Origin: Sphingomonas paucimobilis NBRC 13935
GTDB taxonomy: Bacteria > Pseudomonadota > Alphaproteobacteria > Sphingomonadales > Sphingomonadaceae
Reading direction: 5' to 3'
Length of the DNA: 64,000 nucleotides
Assembly: GCF_000739895.2 (NCBI RefSeq)
Contig: NZ_BBJS01000036.1
Span: 62,001-126,000, forward strand
Part shown: one piece after another, positions 36,020 to 46,911 of the stretch
Numbering within the stretch: position 1 is the first letter of the stretch
Layout of the letters: each line of letters starts with the position of its first letter
Notes under the pieces: generated by a model
The model's database searches: none
Seen by the model: only the letters and a program-made list of their open reading frames with translations
Told to the model about the DNA's origin: nothing
Program-made: the position numbers and the translations under genes

Positions 36020-36754
36020 TTCCCCCTTACGCGACTAGCCGGATTGCAGTCCGATGGCAGCACACTCGACATTTGTCGGTGAGCGCCACGCTTGCCCAAC
36101 ACATGGCAGAAGTGCGTGGTTCAATCTGACCGGGTGACACCGTGACCGGGAGGCAAATGGCAGTGGACACAAAGATCTGCAGGGGCAAGGCAATGCTCCA
36201 GGCAACAGGATTCCCCGTTGGCGGCCCGACCAACGTTAGAACCTGTCCGCATCAGCATTTTGCGAACACCCAGAGCCGGTATTGCACGATGCCCAACGGA
36301 TCGACAACCCTGCCTACACGGCTCATCGATCGGACATACCCTGCTTCGGATCAGCCCTGGAGGCAGCAAGACGCCAGCGTTTCGACTGGATCAGAACGTC
36401 ATCGTCGATTTATGCGAACCCGAACCCGGTCTGGTCACCCATTGTCCCGAGCGCTGGCCGCTCGACATGTTATGGAACTCGGCCGGGACCGATCATGACA
36501 TCGCACGCGCCTAGTGCTGCACGGCAGCGCTGAATGGAATCGTGAGACAGCTCGAATTGAACGCTCCAGCGTGCAGCCCAGGCCGACACGCGCCCGCATG
36601 CCATCCGCATTTGGAAAGCAGATAGATCTCAGAATCACGCAACGCACGCTTCGCCAGTGTTCACGTCTGGCCGCAGAGAACCAAATTGAAAGTGGGCATG
36701 AATATGGGCACGAGATCTTCGATTTAGATTTTATCCTGTAAAATCAACGAAATC
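36020..36754. other. Long gene-poor region between the Mrp operon and tRNA-Ser
   Basis: About 735 bp with no gene I can support. It must contain the Mrp operon promoter near 36020-36120. The rest has open frames only by chance, with codon use unlike the neighbours (AGG, AGA and ACA codons) and visibly lower GC content. One frame from ATG 36158 follows GGGAGG but encodes nothing recognisable. No transposase fragment or copy of the tRNA 3' end was found inside it. Confidence 0.45.
36727..36745 (-). terminator. AT-rich hairpin downstream of tRNA-Ser
   Basis: GATTTTA-TCCTG-TAAAATC forms a perfect 7-bp stem with a 5-nt loop, 10 bp beyond the tRNA 3' end on the minus strand. It is AT-rich and lacks a clear U-tract, so it may be a weak terminator or a 3' processing structure. 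Confidence 0.3.
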
Positions 36755-36845
36755 TGGCGGAGCGGGAGGGATTCGAACCCTCGATACGGTTTTGCCGTAT
36801 ACTCACTTTCCAGGCGAGCGCCTTCGACCACTCGGCCACCGCTCC
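36755..36845 (-). tRNA. tRNA-Ser (anticodon GGA)
   Basis: The minus strand reads GGAGCGGTGGCCGAGTGG at the 5' end, an anticodon arm CTCGCCTGGAAAGTGAG with anticodon GGA, a long variable arm (TATACGGCAAAACCGTAT hairpin) as required for a class II tRNA, the T arm GGGTTCGAATCCC and acceptor CCGCTCC-G with an encoded CCA. It reads UCC and UCU serine codons. It stands alone, not in an rRNA or tRNA cluster. Confidence 0.96.
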
Positions 36846-36941
36846 GCATGAGTCCATGCCTGGAACACGCGCCCCTAATGCGCTTCTCGGCCTCGCGCAA
36901 GCGATTGCGTGGGGCGGTCGGCTGGGGCACTCTCATGCCCC

Positions 36942-37808
36942 ATGACGATCGCGCTTCTGCTCGCCGCGCTTCTGGCGCAGGCTTCGCCCGCCCCCGCTCC
37001 TGCCGTGCAAGCTGGCGATCCGCTGCCCGGCGACTGGATCGCGGTGCCCGATGACGAAGTGCTGATCTTCACCCTGTCGAACGGGAAGTCGGTGACGATG
37101 CGGCTCGCGGCGGCACAGGCGCCGGTGCATGTCGCTAATATCCGCGCGCTGGCGCGGGCGCATTGGTGGGATGCGGGGACCAGCGTCTATCGCGTGCAGG
37201 AAAATTATGTCGCGCAATGGGGCGATGCGACCGAGAAGAAGCCGCTGCCGCCCGGCATCGTCGCCAATCCGCCGGCGGAATATGTCCGCGCCGGCAACAG
37301 CGCCGTCGCGCGGTTGAGCAAGCCCGATCCCTATGCCGCCTGGGCGGGCTATAGCCGCGACGGCTGGCCGCTGGCGGGTGACGCGCAGTCCGAGTGGGTG
37401 CCGCATTGCTATGGCATGGTCGGCGTCGCACGCGACCTGGCGCCCAGCACGGGGACGGGTGCGGAACTCTATACGATCATCGGCCAGTCGCCGCGCGCGC
37501 TGGACCGCAATATCGCGGTGGTGGGCCGGGTGATCGACGGAATGGAAACGCTGTCCACCCTGCCGCGCGGGACGGGCGATCTCGGCTTCTACAAGGAGGA
37601 GGGGCAGCGGCTCCCCATCGTGTCGGCGCGGCTGGCGAGCGAAATACCCGCCGCCCAGCGCCCGCATTATCAGTATCGCGAGACAGTGTCGCCGCGCTTC
37701 GCCGCCTGGATCAAGGGGCGGGAGAATCGGCGGAACGACTTCTTCACCGTGCCGGCGGGGGGTGTGGATATTTGCGCGGCGCTTCCGCCGGTTCGGAAGG
37801 CCCCCTGA
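36942..37808 (+). CDS. Cyclophilin-type peptidyl-prolyl isomerase, exported
   Basis: A 288-residue PPIase. Residues 1-23 look like a signal peptide (MTIALLLAALLAQASPAPAPA), implying a periplasmic folding role. The cyclophilin core shows KSVTMRLAAAQAPVHVANI, and TSVYRVQENYVAQWGD, equivalent to the FHRVIxxFMIQGGD signature with the catalytic Arg kept. ATG 36942 has no strong ribosome site; GTG 36909 is an alternative. It converges with acs, the two 3' ends being separated by a long inverted repeat. Confidence 0.85.
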   Translation: MTIALLLAALLAQASPAPAPAVQAGDPLPGDWIAVPDDEVLIFTLSNGKSVTMRLAAAQAPVHVANIRALARAHWWDAGTSVYRVQENYVAQWGDATEKKPLPPGIVANPPAEYVRAGNSAVARLSKPDPYAAWAGYSRDGWPLAGDAQSEWVPHCYGMVGVARDLAPSTGTGAELYTIIGQSPRALDRNIAVVGRVIDGMETLSTLPRGTGDLGFYKEEGQRLPIVSARLASEIPAAQRPHYQYRETVSPRFAAWIKGRENRRNDFFTVPAGGVDICAALPPVRKAP

Positions 37809-37824
37809 GCTAAGGTCTGGGCGT

Positions 37825-37912
37825 GGCCTTCGACTTCGCTCAGGCTGAACGGAGCGAGGGAATAACCATTCTACTTGGCAACCGCCGTTCAGCCTGAGCG
37901 CAGTCGAAGGCC
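37825..37912. repeat. REP-like long inverted repeat between convergent genes
   Basis: A 28-nt arm (37825-37852, containing CTTCGACTTCGCTCAGGCTG) is repeated in inverted orientation at 37885-37912 with one mismatch in 28, separated by 32 bp. It lies between the ends of the cyclophilin gene and acs and could act as a bidirectional terminator. Elements with a very similar core are scattered between genes in sphingomonad genomes, which supports a mobile REP-type repeat. Confidence 0.8.
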
Positions 37913-37953
37913 ATGGGAAAACGGGGGCCGCCGGTCCAGCGGCCCCGCTCCCA

Positions 37954-39909
<1,956 letters not shown>

Positions 39910-40199
39910 GCGTGACTCTCCTATTCTTTGTCGGGACCTGTACCAGTCCAACATGGCAGAGGCTTAACGGCTCCGTGACAAAGTGCGACACGGGGGCAGG
40001 CCGGATGGGGCGACCCAAAACGTCATGGCCATGGCGACCGATCATCATAATGACGGGGTGCTATCGCCAAGACGAGGCCAGCGTCCATACGATATTTCCA
40101 CCCATTCAGAGCAAGATACCGGCCAGTCCCTCTATTCCTCCCGCCAAAGCAACGCTACATCGTCACCGGCGCCGGGTTTCGAGGGGAGACGAACCGAGC

Positions 40200-42725
40200 A
40201 TGATCGCGACTGCCCACTATCCTGCCGACATCCCCGCCGGCTTTGCCGCTGTTCTGGCGCGCAGCGGCGAGATGGGGCGGTTGATCGCGGGATTCGACTG
40301 GTCCGCGACCCCGCTCGGCCCGATCGCGTCCTGGCCGCAAAGCCGGATGACCGCGATCGGCATCGCCTTGTCCTCCTCCATCCCGATGGCGACGATCTGG
40401 GGGCCGGAAGGCATTCTGATCTACAATGCCGGCTATGGCGAATTTTCGGGCACCCGGCATCCGGCCATTCTGGGCCAGCGGTTGCTCGACGCCTGGCCGG
40501 AAGCGCGCGCGTTCAACGAACAGGTGCTGTTGTCCGCGCTGAATGGCCACAGCCTCGCCTATCGCGACCAGGCAATGATGCTGGAGCATCGGGGGGCCCG
40601 CGAACAGCATTGGCTGGACCTGGACTATACGCCGATCGCGGACGAACAGGGGCGGCCGGCAGGTGTGCTGGCGACGGTGATCGACAGCAGCGCGCGGATG
40701 CGCGACCGGCAGGAGCGCGAGATCGCCCTGGCCGCCGCGCGCGAGAGCGAGGCGCGGTTCCGCAACGTCGCCGACCATGCACCGATCATCATGTGGGTGA
40801 CCCGCGCCGATGGCCGCTGCGTCTATATCAACCGCGCCTGGACCACCCAGACCGGGCTCGACATCGAGCAGGCGCTGGATTTCCACTGGTTCAAGGCGGT
40901 CCATGCCGACGACCGCGCCATGGCCGAGAATGCCTTCCGCGCCGCAACCCGCGACCAGATGGCGTTCAACCTGGAGTTTCGCTTGCGCCACCGCGACGGC
41001 GGCTATCACTGGGCGACCGTCACCGCCATTCCCCGGATCGACGACGGCGCCTATCTGGGCATGGTCGGGTCGGTGTTCGATATTGACGAACGCCGCCGGG
41101 CGGAGGCGACGCTCCGCGACGTCAACGCCGTGCTGGAACGCCGCGTCGCCGAGGCGCTGGCCGAGCGCAAGCTGTTCGCCGACATCATCGATTCGACCGG
41201 GACGATGGTGCAGGTGCTGGGCTTCGACCATTGCTATCTGGCGATCAACCGCGCTGCGGCGGACGATTTCGAGCGGATCTTCGGCCTGCGCCCGCATATC
41301 GGCCAGCACAAGGGCGATGCGATGGGGACGCGGCCCGAAATCCTGTCGGTGATGCGCGATTATTGGACCCGCGCACTGGCGGGCGAGGATTTCTCCGTCA
41401 TCCAGGCACTGACCGATCAGGCGGGCGAGCGGCGGCATTATGAACTGCGCTTCAGCCCGCTGATCGCCGCCGACGGCACGCCGATCGGCGCCTATCAGTT
41501 CGCCACCGACGTCTCCGAACGGCTGGCCGCGCAGGAAAAGCTGGCCGACATGGAGGCCCAGCTCCGCCAGAGCCAGAAGATGGAGGCGGTGGGCCAACTG
41601 ACCGGCGGCATCGCGCATGACTTCAACAATCTGCTTCAGGTCGTGGTCGGCAATCTGGAGATGCTCGACCGGTTGCTGCCGACCGAGGAGCATCCCCGCG
41701 CGCGGCGGGCCGCGACCAACGCCATGACCGGCGCCAAGCGCGCCGCGACGCTGACCCAGCGGCTGCTCGCCTTTTCGCGCCGCCAGCCGCTGGCGCCGCA
41801 ATCGGTCGATGTGGCGCGGCTGGTCGACGGGCTGTCCGATCTGCTGACCCGGACGCTGGGCGAACAGGTGACGCTGGATATCCACGCCGTCCCCGGCCTG
41901 TGGTTGGCCGAGGCCGATCCCAACCAGTTGGAAAGCGCGATCCTGAACCTGGCGGTCAATGCGCGCGATGCGATGCCGCATGGCGGCACCCTGTCGATCA
42001 CCATGCGCAACGCCCGGCTGGATGGCCATGCGACGATGGTCGCCGGGCCGGTGCCCCATCCCACCAATCCGGGCGATTATGTCGCGATCGATGTCAGCGA
42101 CACCGGTATCGGCATGGATCGCGCGACGCTGGGCCGCGTGTTCGAGCCCTTCTTCACCACCAAGGAGGTCGGCAAGGGCACCGGCCTGGGCCTGTCGATG
42201 GTCTACGGCTTCGCCAAACAGTCGGGCGGCCAGGTGCAGATCGAATCGAAGCCCGGCCAGGGCACCTGCGTCTCGCTGCTCCTGCCGCGTTTCGAGGGCG
42301 CGGTGGAGACGGTCGTCGAGCCCCCCGCCGACCCCGGCGGCGCGGTCCATGGATCGGAGACGATTCAGGTGGTCGAGGACGATGCCGATGTCCGCGCCTA
42401 TTCGACCGAGGCGCTGCGCGAACTGGGCTATGACGTGCTGGAGGCCGATGACGGCGCTTCGGCGCTCGCGCTGCTGGAAGCGCCGGAGGCGTCGCGCATC
42501 GCGCTGCTGTTTTCCGACGTGGTGCTGCCCGGCGGGATGACCGGCGCCGACCTCGCCTCCGCCGCGCGCGCGCTGCATCCCGACCTCAAGGTGCTGTTCA
42601 CCACCGGCTATGCGCGCGACGTGATCGTCCATGGCGGGCGGCTGGATGCGGGCGTCGCGCTGATCACCAAGCCGTTCGACTTTGCCGACCTGGCCGCGCG
42701 CATTCGGGCTATACTGGACAGTTGA
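40200..42725 (+). CDS. Hybrid sensor histidine kinase with PAS domains and receiver
   Basis: An 841-residue soluble hybrid kinase without clear membrane helices. The order is: an N-terminal PAS-like domain ([17 protein letters not shown], widespread in such kinases), a second PAS (about 185-300, [19 protein letters not shown]), a third PAS (about 325-445), then HisKA with [14 protein letters not shown] (phospho-His), HATPase with [11 protein letters not shown] and [11 protein letters not shown], and a C-terminal receiver (VVEDDADVR, phospho-Asp in [10 protein letters not shown], Lys in ITKPFDF). ATG 40200 follows GGGGAG at about 12 nt; the frame extends upstream to 39900 without a ribosome site. 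The 3' end overlaps the convergent diguanylate cyclase by 17 bp. The signal is unknown. Confidence 0.9.
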   Translation: MIATAHYPADIPAGFAAVLARSGEMGRLIAGFDWSATPLGPIASWPQSRMTAIGIALSSSIPMATIWGPEGILIYNAGYGEFSGTRHPAILGQRLLDAWPEARAFNEQVLLSALNGHSLAYRDQAMMLEHRGAREQHWLDLDYTPIADEQGRPAGVLATVIDSSARMRDRQEREIALAAARESEARFRNVADHAPIIMWVTRADGRCVYINRAWTTQTGLDIEQALDFHWFKAVHADDRAMAENAFRAATRDQMAFNLEFRLRHRDGGYHWATVTAIPRIDDGAYLGMVGSVFDIDERRRAEATLRDVNAVLERRVAEALAERKLFADIIDSTGTMVQVLGFDHCYLAINRAAADDFERIFGLRPHIGQHKGDAMGTRPEILSVMRDYWTRALAGEDFSVIQALTDQAGERRHYELRFSPLIAADGTPIGAYQFATDVSERLAAQEKLADMEAQLRQSQKMEAVGQLTGGIAHDFNNLLQVVVGNLEMLDRLLPTEEHPRARRAATNAMTGAKRAATLTQRLLAFSRRQPLAPQSVDVARLVDGLSDLLTRTLGEQVTLDIHAVPGLWLAEADPNQLESAILNLAVNARDAMPHGGTLSITMRNARLDGHATMVAGPVPHPTNPGDYVAIDVSDTGIGMDRATLGRVFEPFFTTKEVGKGTGLGLSMVYGFAKQSGGQVQIESKPGQGTCVSLLLPRFEGAVETVVEPPADPGGAVHGSETIQVVEDDADVRAYSTEALRELGYDVLEADDGASALALLEAPEASRIALLFSDVVLPGGMTGADLASAARALHPDLKVLFTTGYARDVIVHGGRLDAGVALITKPFDFADLAARIRAILDS

Positions 42726-43854
42726 GGACTTCGACGGGCACGAAGGTGATCGCCGGTTCGTCCACCAGCGCCTCGGGGCCCCGGATGCCGCCGCCCGCCC
42801 GCTTGACGGCATAGGACCGCGCATCGGCCTGTTGGATCAGCGCCTCCAGGCTGACGTCGGGCAATTGCCCGACCGCATAGCCCAGGCTCAGCCCGACCGA
42901 GACGGGTTCCGCCTGCCCCACGTCGCAGGGGCGGGTCAGTTGGTCATGGATGCGCCTGGCCAGGCACCAGGCGGCGGCTTCGTCGCCCAGTTGCACCATG
43001 ACGAATTCGTCCCCACCGATGCGGGCGGCGATCGTGTCGTCACGGATGCTGGACTGGATGCGGGCGGCCAGCAGCGCCAGCAACCGGTCGCCCGCCAGAT
43101 GACCGAACCGGTCATTGACCCCCTTGAACCCGTCAAGGTCGAAGGCATGGACGACGACCGGCTGACGAACGCCCGAGGCCAGCGCCTCGAACGCCTCGCG
43201 CAGCGCGAGCCGGTTCAGAAGGCCGGTCAGCGGATCGCGCCGGGCCAGTTGCTCCAGTTCCAGCCGCAGCATCACCGCGCGCCGGGCCGTGTCATAGACG
43301 AAGGCGACGCTTTGCAGCCCGGCGGCGGCAAAGACCATCAGGATGAGGGCGATGAAGAGATGGTGTTCCCCCGACAGCATCTGCGCCAGCATATTGGGGA
43401 CGATCAGGCATAGAATGGCGATGCCCGCAATATGCGGCCGGACGGATGCCCGCGCGATCAGCCCCCCGCTATAGCCAAAGGTGATGGCGATCGGCAGCAG
43501 ATGAAGCACGGGATAGGGCAGTGCATAGACCGCGACCGAGAACAGACCGATCGACAGGCAGACGGCGACCGTCGTGACGAAGTGCACGAACTCGTGCCAC
43601 CGTACCCGATCCAGCGCCGCGCCTCGATAAGCCGCGCGATGGTGACGGTGATGCAGGATGGTGACGATCTTCACGAAAGTCGTCGCCGTACAAAGGAGGC
43701 TTGCGGCAGTCGTCAAAGGATCGGGTCTGATCGACCAGACATAGGTGCCGGCCGCGGCCATCGTCGCGCATAGGATCGCCATCGGTACCACATTGTCGGC
43801 AAGGGCGTCGACAAGTTCCCGGTAAACGGGTTCCGGTTCCTCCTGTCGCAACAC
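42709..43854 (-). CDS. Membrane diguanylate cyclase (GGDEF)
   Basis: A 381-residue protein: about six N-terminal helices (residues 20-190) and a GGDEF domain (about 205-365) that should make cyclic-di-GMP from two GTP. RRDPLTGLLNR marks the domain start, FDLDGFKGVND the metal-binding strand, and the active-site loop is an intact RIGGDEF. The position of the inhibitory I-site five residues before it reads RDDT rather than RxxD, so product inhibition at this site may be absent. The start is GTG 43854 with GAGGAG 5-6 nt upstream. There is no EAL domain. The membrane part is not one I can name; it resembles MASE-type sensors. Confidence 0.9.
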   Translation of the reverse strand: MLRQEEPEPVYRELVDALADNVVPMAILCATMAAAGTYVWSIRPDPLTTAASLLCTATTFVKIVTILHHRHHRAAYRGAALDRVRWHEFVHFVTTVAVCLSIGLFSVAVYALPYPVLHLLPIAITFGYSGGLIARASVRPHIAGIAILCLIVPNMLAQMLSGEHHLFIALILMVFAAAGLQSVAFVYDTARRAVMLRLELEQLARRDPLTGLLNRLALREAFEALASGVRQPVVVHAFDLDGFKGVNDRFGHLAGDRLLALLAARIQSSIRDDTIAARIGGDEFVMVQLGDEAAAWCLARRIHDQLTRPCDVGQAEPVSVGLSLGYAVGQLPDVSLEALIQQADARSYAVKRAGGGIRGPEALVDEPAITFVPVEVLNCPV

Positions 43855-44079
43855 GGCTCCTCAACATCCCCCGCCGATCATTACCTATGTTTAGAGCGAC
43901 CCAGTCAACAACTCTTTAAACGAGGCCCTGAGCTTCGAGTATTATCGCCGGATCGGACCCTTTAACCGATATGCGCGGCGACAAAATGCGCGTGTCGCAG
44001 CCACTTATCCGGCCCTTTTCCCCCGCCGCACCCGAGTCGACGGGTTGCGCGTTTCGTGCGCCGGGATGAAAGGGCAGGA

Positions 44080-45726
44080 ATGGCGACGCGGTTTCGGCAA
44101 TTTTGGAGCGAGGAGGAATGGTCCTTTGCTCCCCATGAGCGGCCGACCATCCCCGGCTCTCCCGGCAATTTCGACCATCCGCTGCGCCGCCGCTTCGCCT
44201 ATGGCCTGATCGCGGTGCTGATCGGACTGACCGGTGGCCTGGGCAATGCCCTCGTGCAGGTGAACACCGTGCAGTTGCAAGGCGCGCTGGGGCTCGATCC
44301 GACCGAGATCGCATGGCTGCCGATCGCCTATGTGATGACCAACGCGTCGATCAACCTGCTGCTGATCAAGTTTCGCCAGCAATTCGGCCTGCGCCCCTTC
44401 GCGCTGCTGTTCGTCGGGCTCTATACGATCCTGGCCTTTGCGCATCTGTTCGTGCGCGATTTCGGTACGGCGATCGCGGTGCGTGCGGCTAGCGGCATGG
44501 CGGCGGCAGCCTTGTCGTCGCTCGGCCTCTATTACATGATGCAGGCGCTCCCCGCGAAATGGCGGCTGAAGGCGATCGTGCTGGGCATCGGCGTGCCGCA
44601 ATGCGCGACACCGCTCGCCCGGCTCTTCTCCCCCGAACTGCTCGCCATGTCGCAGTGGCGTACGCTCTACATGTTCGAGTTCGGGCTGGCGGCGATCAGC
44701 CTGGCGGCGATCATCGCGCTGCGCCTGCCGCCGACCCAGCGATTGAAGGCGTTCGAGCCGCTCGATTTCCTGACCTTCGCGCTCTATGCGCCCGCGATCG
44801 GGCTATTTTGCGCGGTGCTGGGCCAGGGGCGGCTAGTGTGGTGGACGCAGGCCGCCTGGATCGGCTGGGCGCTGGTCATCGCCATCCCGCTGCTCGCCGC
44901 CGCGCTGTGGATCGAGCATCACCGCGCCAATCCGCTGCTCAACACGCGCTGGCTGGGATCGCTCGACATTGTCCGCTTCACCATCGTCACGCTGATGGCG
45001 CGGATCGTTCTGTCCGAACAGAATTTCGGCGCGGTCGGGCTGCTGACCACGTTGGGGCAGAATAACGATCAGTTCAGGACGCTGTTCACCATCGTCTTCA
45101 TCGCCTCGGTCGCAGGCGTCGTCGCCAGTGCGGTGACGCTGGACGTGACGCGGCTGACCCACCCGATCATGTTCGCGATCGGGCTGGTCGCCATCGCCGC
45201 CTTTGCCGACAGCTTCTCGACGAACCTGACCCGTGCGCCGCAGCTTTATGCGACCCAGGCGCTGATCGCCTTTTCCACCACCTTCTTCCTCGGCCCGTCG
45301 CTGCTGTTCGGCATGACCCGCGCGCTGCAACAGGGGGCGGGGCATGTGATCAGCTTCATCGCGCTGTTCGGGATGCTCAATTCGGTCGGCAGCCTGGGCG
45401 GCACCGCGCTGCTCGGCACCTATCAGGTGATCCGCGAAAAGGCGCATAGCGCCGCCATCGTCCAGAATATCGACCCCACAGACCCACAGGTGACGCAGCG
45501 TATCCAGGCGGGCGGCGCGCGCGTGTCGGGAGTCGTGTCCGACCCCACGCTGGCCCGCGCCGAGGGCAGCGCGCTCCTGTCGCAGGCCGCCACGCGCGAG
45601 GCCAATATCCGCGCCTATAATGATGTCTTCCGCCTGGTCGCGGCCCTGGCGGCGGCCGTCACTATGTTCCTCGCGCTGCTGACCTGGCGGCGTACCCGGC
45701 GCGCCCGCGCCGCTGCCAAGGCCTGA
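44080..45726 (+). CDS. MFS drug efflux permease, EmrB/DHA2-like
   Basis: A 548-residue proton-driven inner-membrane transporter with about 14 hydrophobic helices, the DHA2 pattern. It lacks a strong copy of the usual antiporter motif C, but WLPIAYVMTNASINLLLIKF occupies the position of the EmrB helix 2 signature, and the next genes encode its adaptor and outer-membrane channel. ATG 44080 follows AAAGGGCAGGA; GTG 44056 is an alternative. The large periplasmic loop near residues 455-505 before the last helix is typical. It is the first gene of a three-gene operon. The substrate is unknown. Confidence 0.85.
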   Translation: MATRFRQFWSEEEWSFAPHERPTIPGSPGNFDHPLRRRFAYGLIAVLIGLTGGLGNALVQVNTVQLQGALGLDPTEIAWLPIAYVMTNASINLLLIKFRQQFGLRPFALLFVGLYTILAFAHLFVRDFGTAIAVRAASGMAAAALSSLGLYYMMQALPAKWRLKAIVLGIGVPQCATPLARLFSPELLAMSQWRTLYMFEFGLAAISLAAIIALRLPPTQRLKAFEPLDFLTFALYAPAIGLFCAVLGQGRLVWWTQAAWIGWALVIAIPLLAAALWIEHHRANPLLNTRWLGSLDIVRFTIVTLMARIVLSEQNFGAVGLLTTLGQNNDQFRTLFTIVFIASVAGVVASAVTLDVTRLTHPIMFAIGLVAIAAFADSFSTNLTRAPQLYATQALIAFSTTFFLGPSLLFGMTRALQQGAGHVISFIALFGMLNSVGSLGGTALLGTYQVIREKAHSAAIVQNIDPTDPQVTQRIQAGGARVSGVVSDPTLARAEGSALLSQAATREANIRAYNDVFRLVAALAAAVTMFLALLTWRRTRRARAAAKA

Positions 45727-45729
45727 GCC

Positions 45730-46911
45730 ATGACCGACACCCGCTCGCCCGTCTCGCCCATCCCCATGACCGAACAAGCCGCCGCCGAAGTGGGCGCGCC
45801 GCCGACCAGCGCCGCGCCGGTTCCTCCGCCCGCCCCGCCACCCGCCGCCTCGGGCTGGCGCCCGCCCTCGGGAGGGTGGCGATCGCGCGCGCTGATCCTG
45901 TTGCTCGTGCTCGGCGGCGTCGCGGCGGTGCTGGCGGCATGGCGGCTGCCGCCCTTTTCGAGCGAGATCCAGTCGACCGACAATGCCTATGTCCGCGGCC
46001 GCACCACGGTGATCGCACCGCAGGTCAGCGGCTATGTCACCGCCGTCCTCGTCCGCGATTTCGAGACGGTGCGTGCGGGCCAGCCGCTGGTGCGCATCGA
46101 TGACCGCATCTATCGCCAGCGCGTCGAGCAGGCGACCGCGCAGGTCGCGGCGCAGGAAGCGACACTGGCCAATAGCCGCCAGGCACAAGCCTCGCGCGCC
46201 GCCAGCCTGTCGGCGCAGGACGCCGCCGTCGCCAATGCCGAGGCGCAGTTGATGCGCGCCCAGGCCGACATGGCGCGCGTCAACGACCTCGTCACCGATG
46301 GATCGGTGTCGCTGCGCGAACGCGATCAGACTCTGGCCGCGCTGCGCCAGGCCCAGGCCGCCCTGCGCCAAGCCAAGGCCGCGCGTGAGATCGCGCAGCA
46401 GGATGTCCGCACCGTCGTCGTCGGACGCGGCGGACAGCAGGCGGGCGTATCGGGGGAGGAGGCCGCGCGGCGGCTGGCGCAGATCGATCTCGCCAACACC
46501 GTCGTCCGTGCGCCCGAAAATGGCCGCCTGTCCGAGGTCGGCGTGCGGCTGGGCCAATATGTCACCGCCGGCTCGCAACTGATGTTCCTGGTGCCGCCCG
46601 AAACCTGGGTCATCGCCAATTTCAAGGAAGCGCAGACCGCGCGCATGGCGGTGGGACAGCCGGCGAGCTTCACCGTCGACGGCCTCGCCAATGCGCGGCT
46701 GAAGGGCCATGTCGAGCGGATCTCGCCCGCCGCAGGGTCCGAATTCGCCGTGCTGAAATCCGATAACGCCACCGGCAATTTCACCAAGGTGCCGCAGCGC
46801 ATCGCGGTGCGCATTCGCGTCGATCCGGGCCAGCCGCTTGCCGCCCGGCTGCGCCCCGGCATGTCGGTGCAGGCCAGCGTCGACACCGCCGGCGGGCCGA
46901 CAGTGCGATGA
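45730..46911 (+). CDS. EmrA-like HlyD-family adaptor
   Basis: A 393-residue membrane-fusion protein for the preceding MFS pump. A Pro/Ala-rich cytoplasmic N-terminus (about 1-50) precedes one anchor helix (about 53-70). Then come TDNAYVRGRTTVIAPQVSGYV (EmrA hallmark, quoted as TDNAYVRG and IAPQVSGYV), a long Ala/Gln-rich coiled coil (about 130-240) and DLANTVVRAPENGRLSEVGV closing the lipoyl domain. Spacing to the MFS gene is 3 bp, and its stop overlaps the next start by 4 bp (ATGA). Confidence 0.9.
   Translation: MTDTRSPVSPIPMTEQAAAEVGAPPTSAAPVPPPAPPPAASGWRPPSGGWRSRALILLLVLGGVAAVLAAWRLPPFSSEIQSTDNAYVRGRTTVIAPQVSGYVTAVLVRDFETVRAGQPLVRIDDRIYRQRVEQATAQVAAQEATLANSRQAQASRAASLSAQDAAVANAEAQLMRAQADMARVNDLVTDGSVSLRERDQTLAALRQAQAALRQAKAAREIAQQDVRTVVVGRGGQQAGVSGEEAARRLAQIDLANTVVRAPENGRLSEVGVRLGQYVTAGSQLMFLVPPETWVIANFKEAQTARMAVGQPASFTVDGLANARLKGHVERISPAAGSEFAVLKSDNATGNFTKVPQRIAVRIRVDPGQPLAARLRPGMSVQASVDTAGGPTVR

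Noticed and set aside
36158..36498. A small frame with a good ribosome site in the gene-poor region
   Set aside because: Codon use (AGG, AGA, ACA) is unlike the host genes, the product matches no family I know, and a chance GGGAGG is easy in this DNA; kept only as a remark.
40155..42824. An 889-codon minus-strand open frame
   Set aside because: Antisense to the hybrid histidine kinase, with the same Arg/Gln/His-rich character and no recognisable motif.
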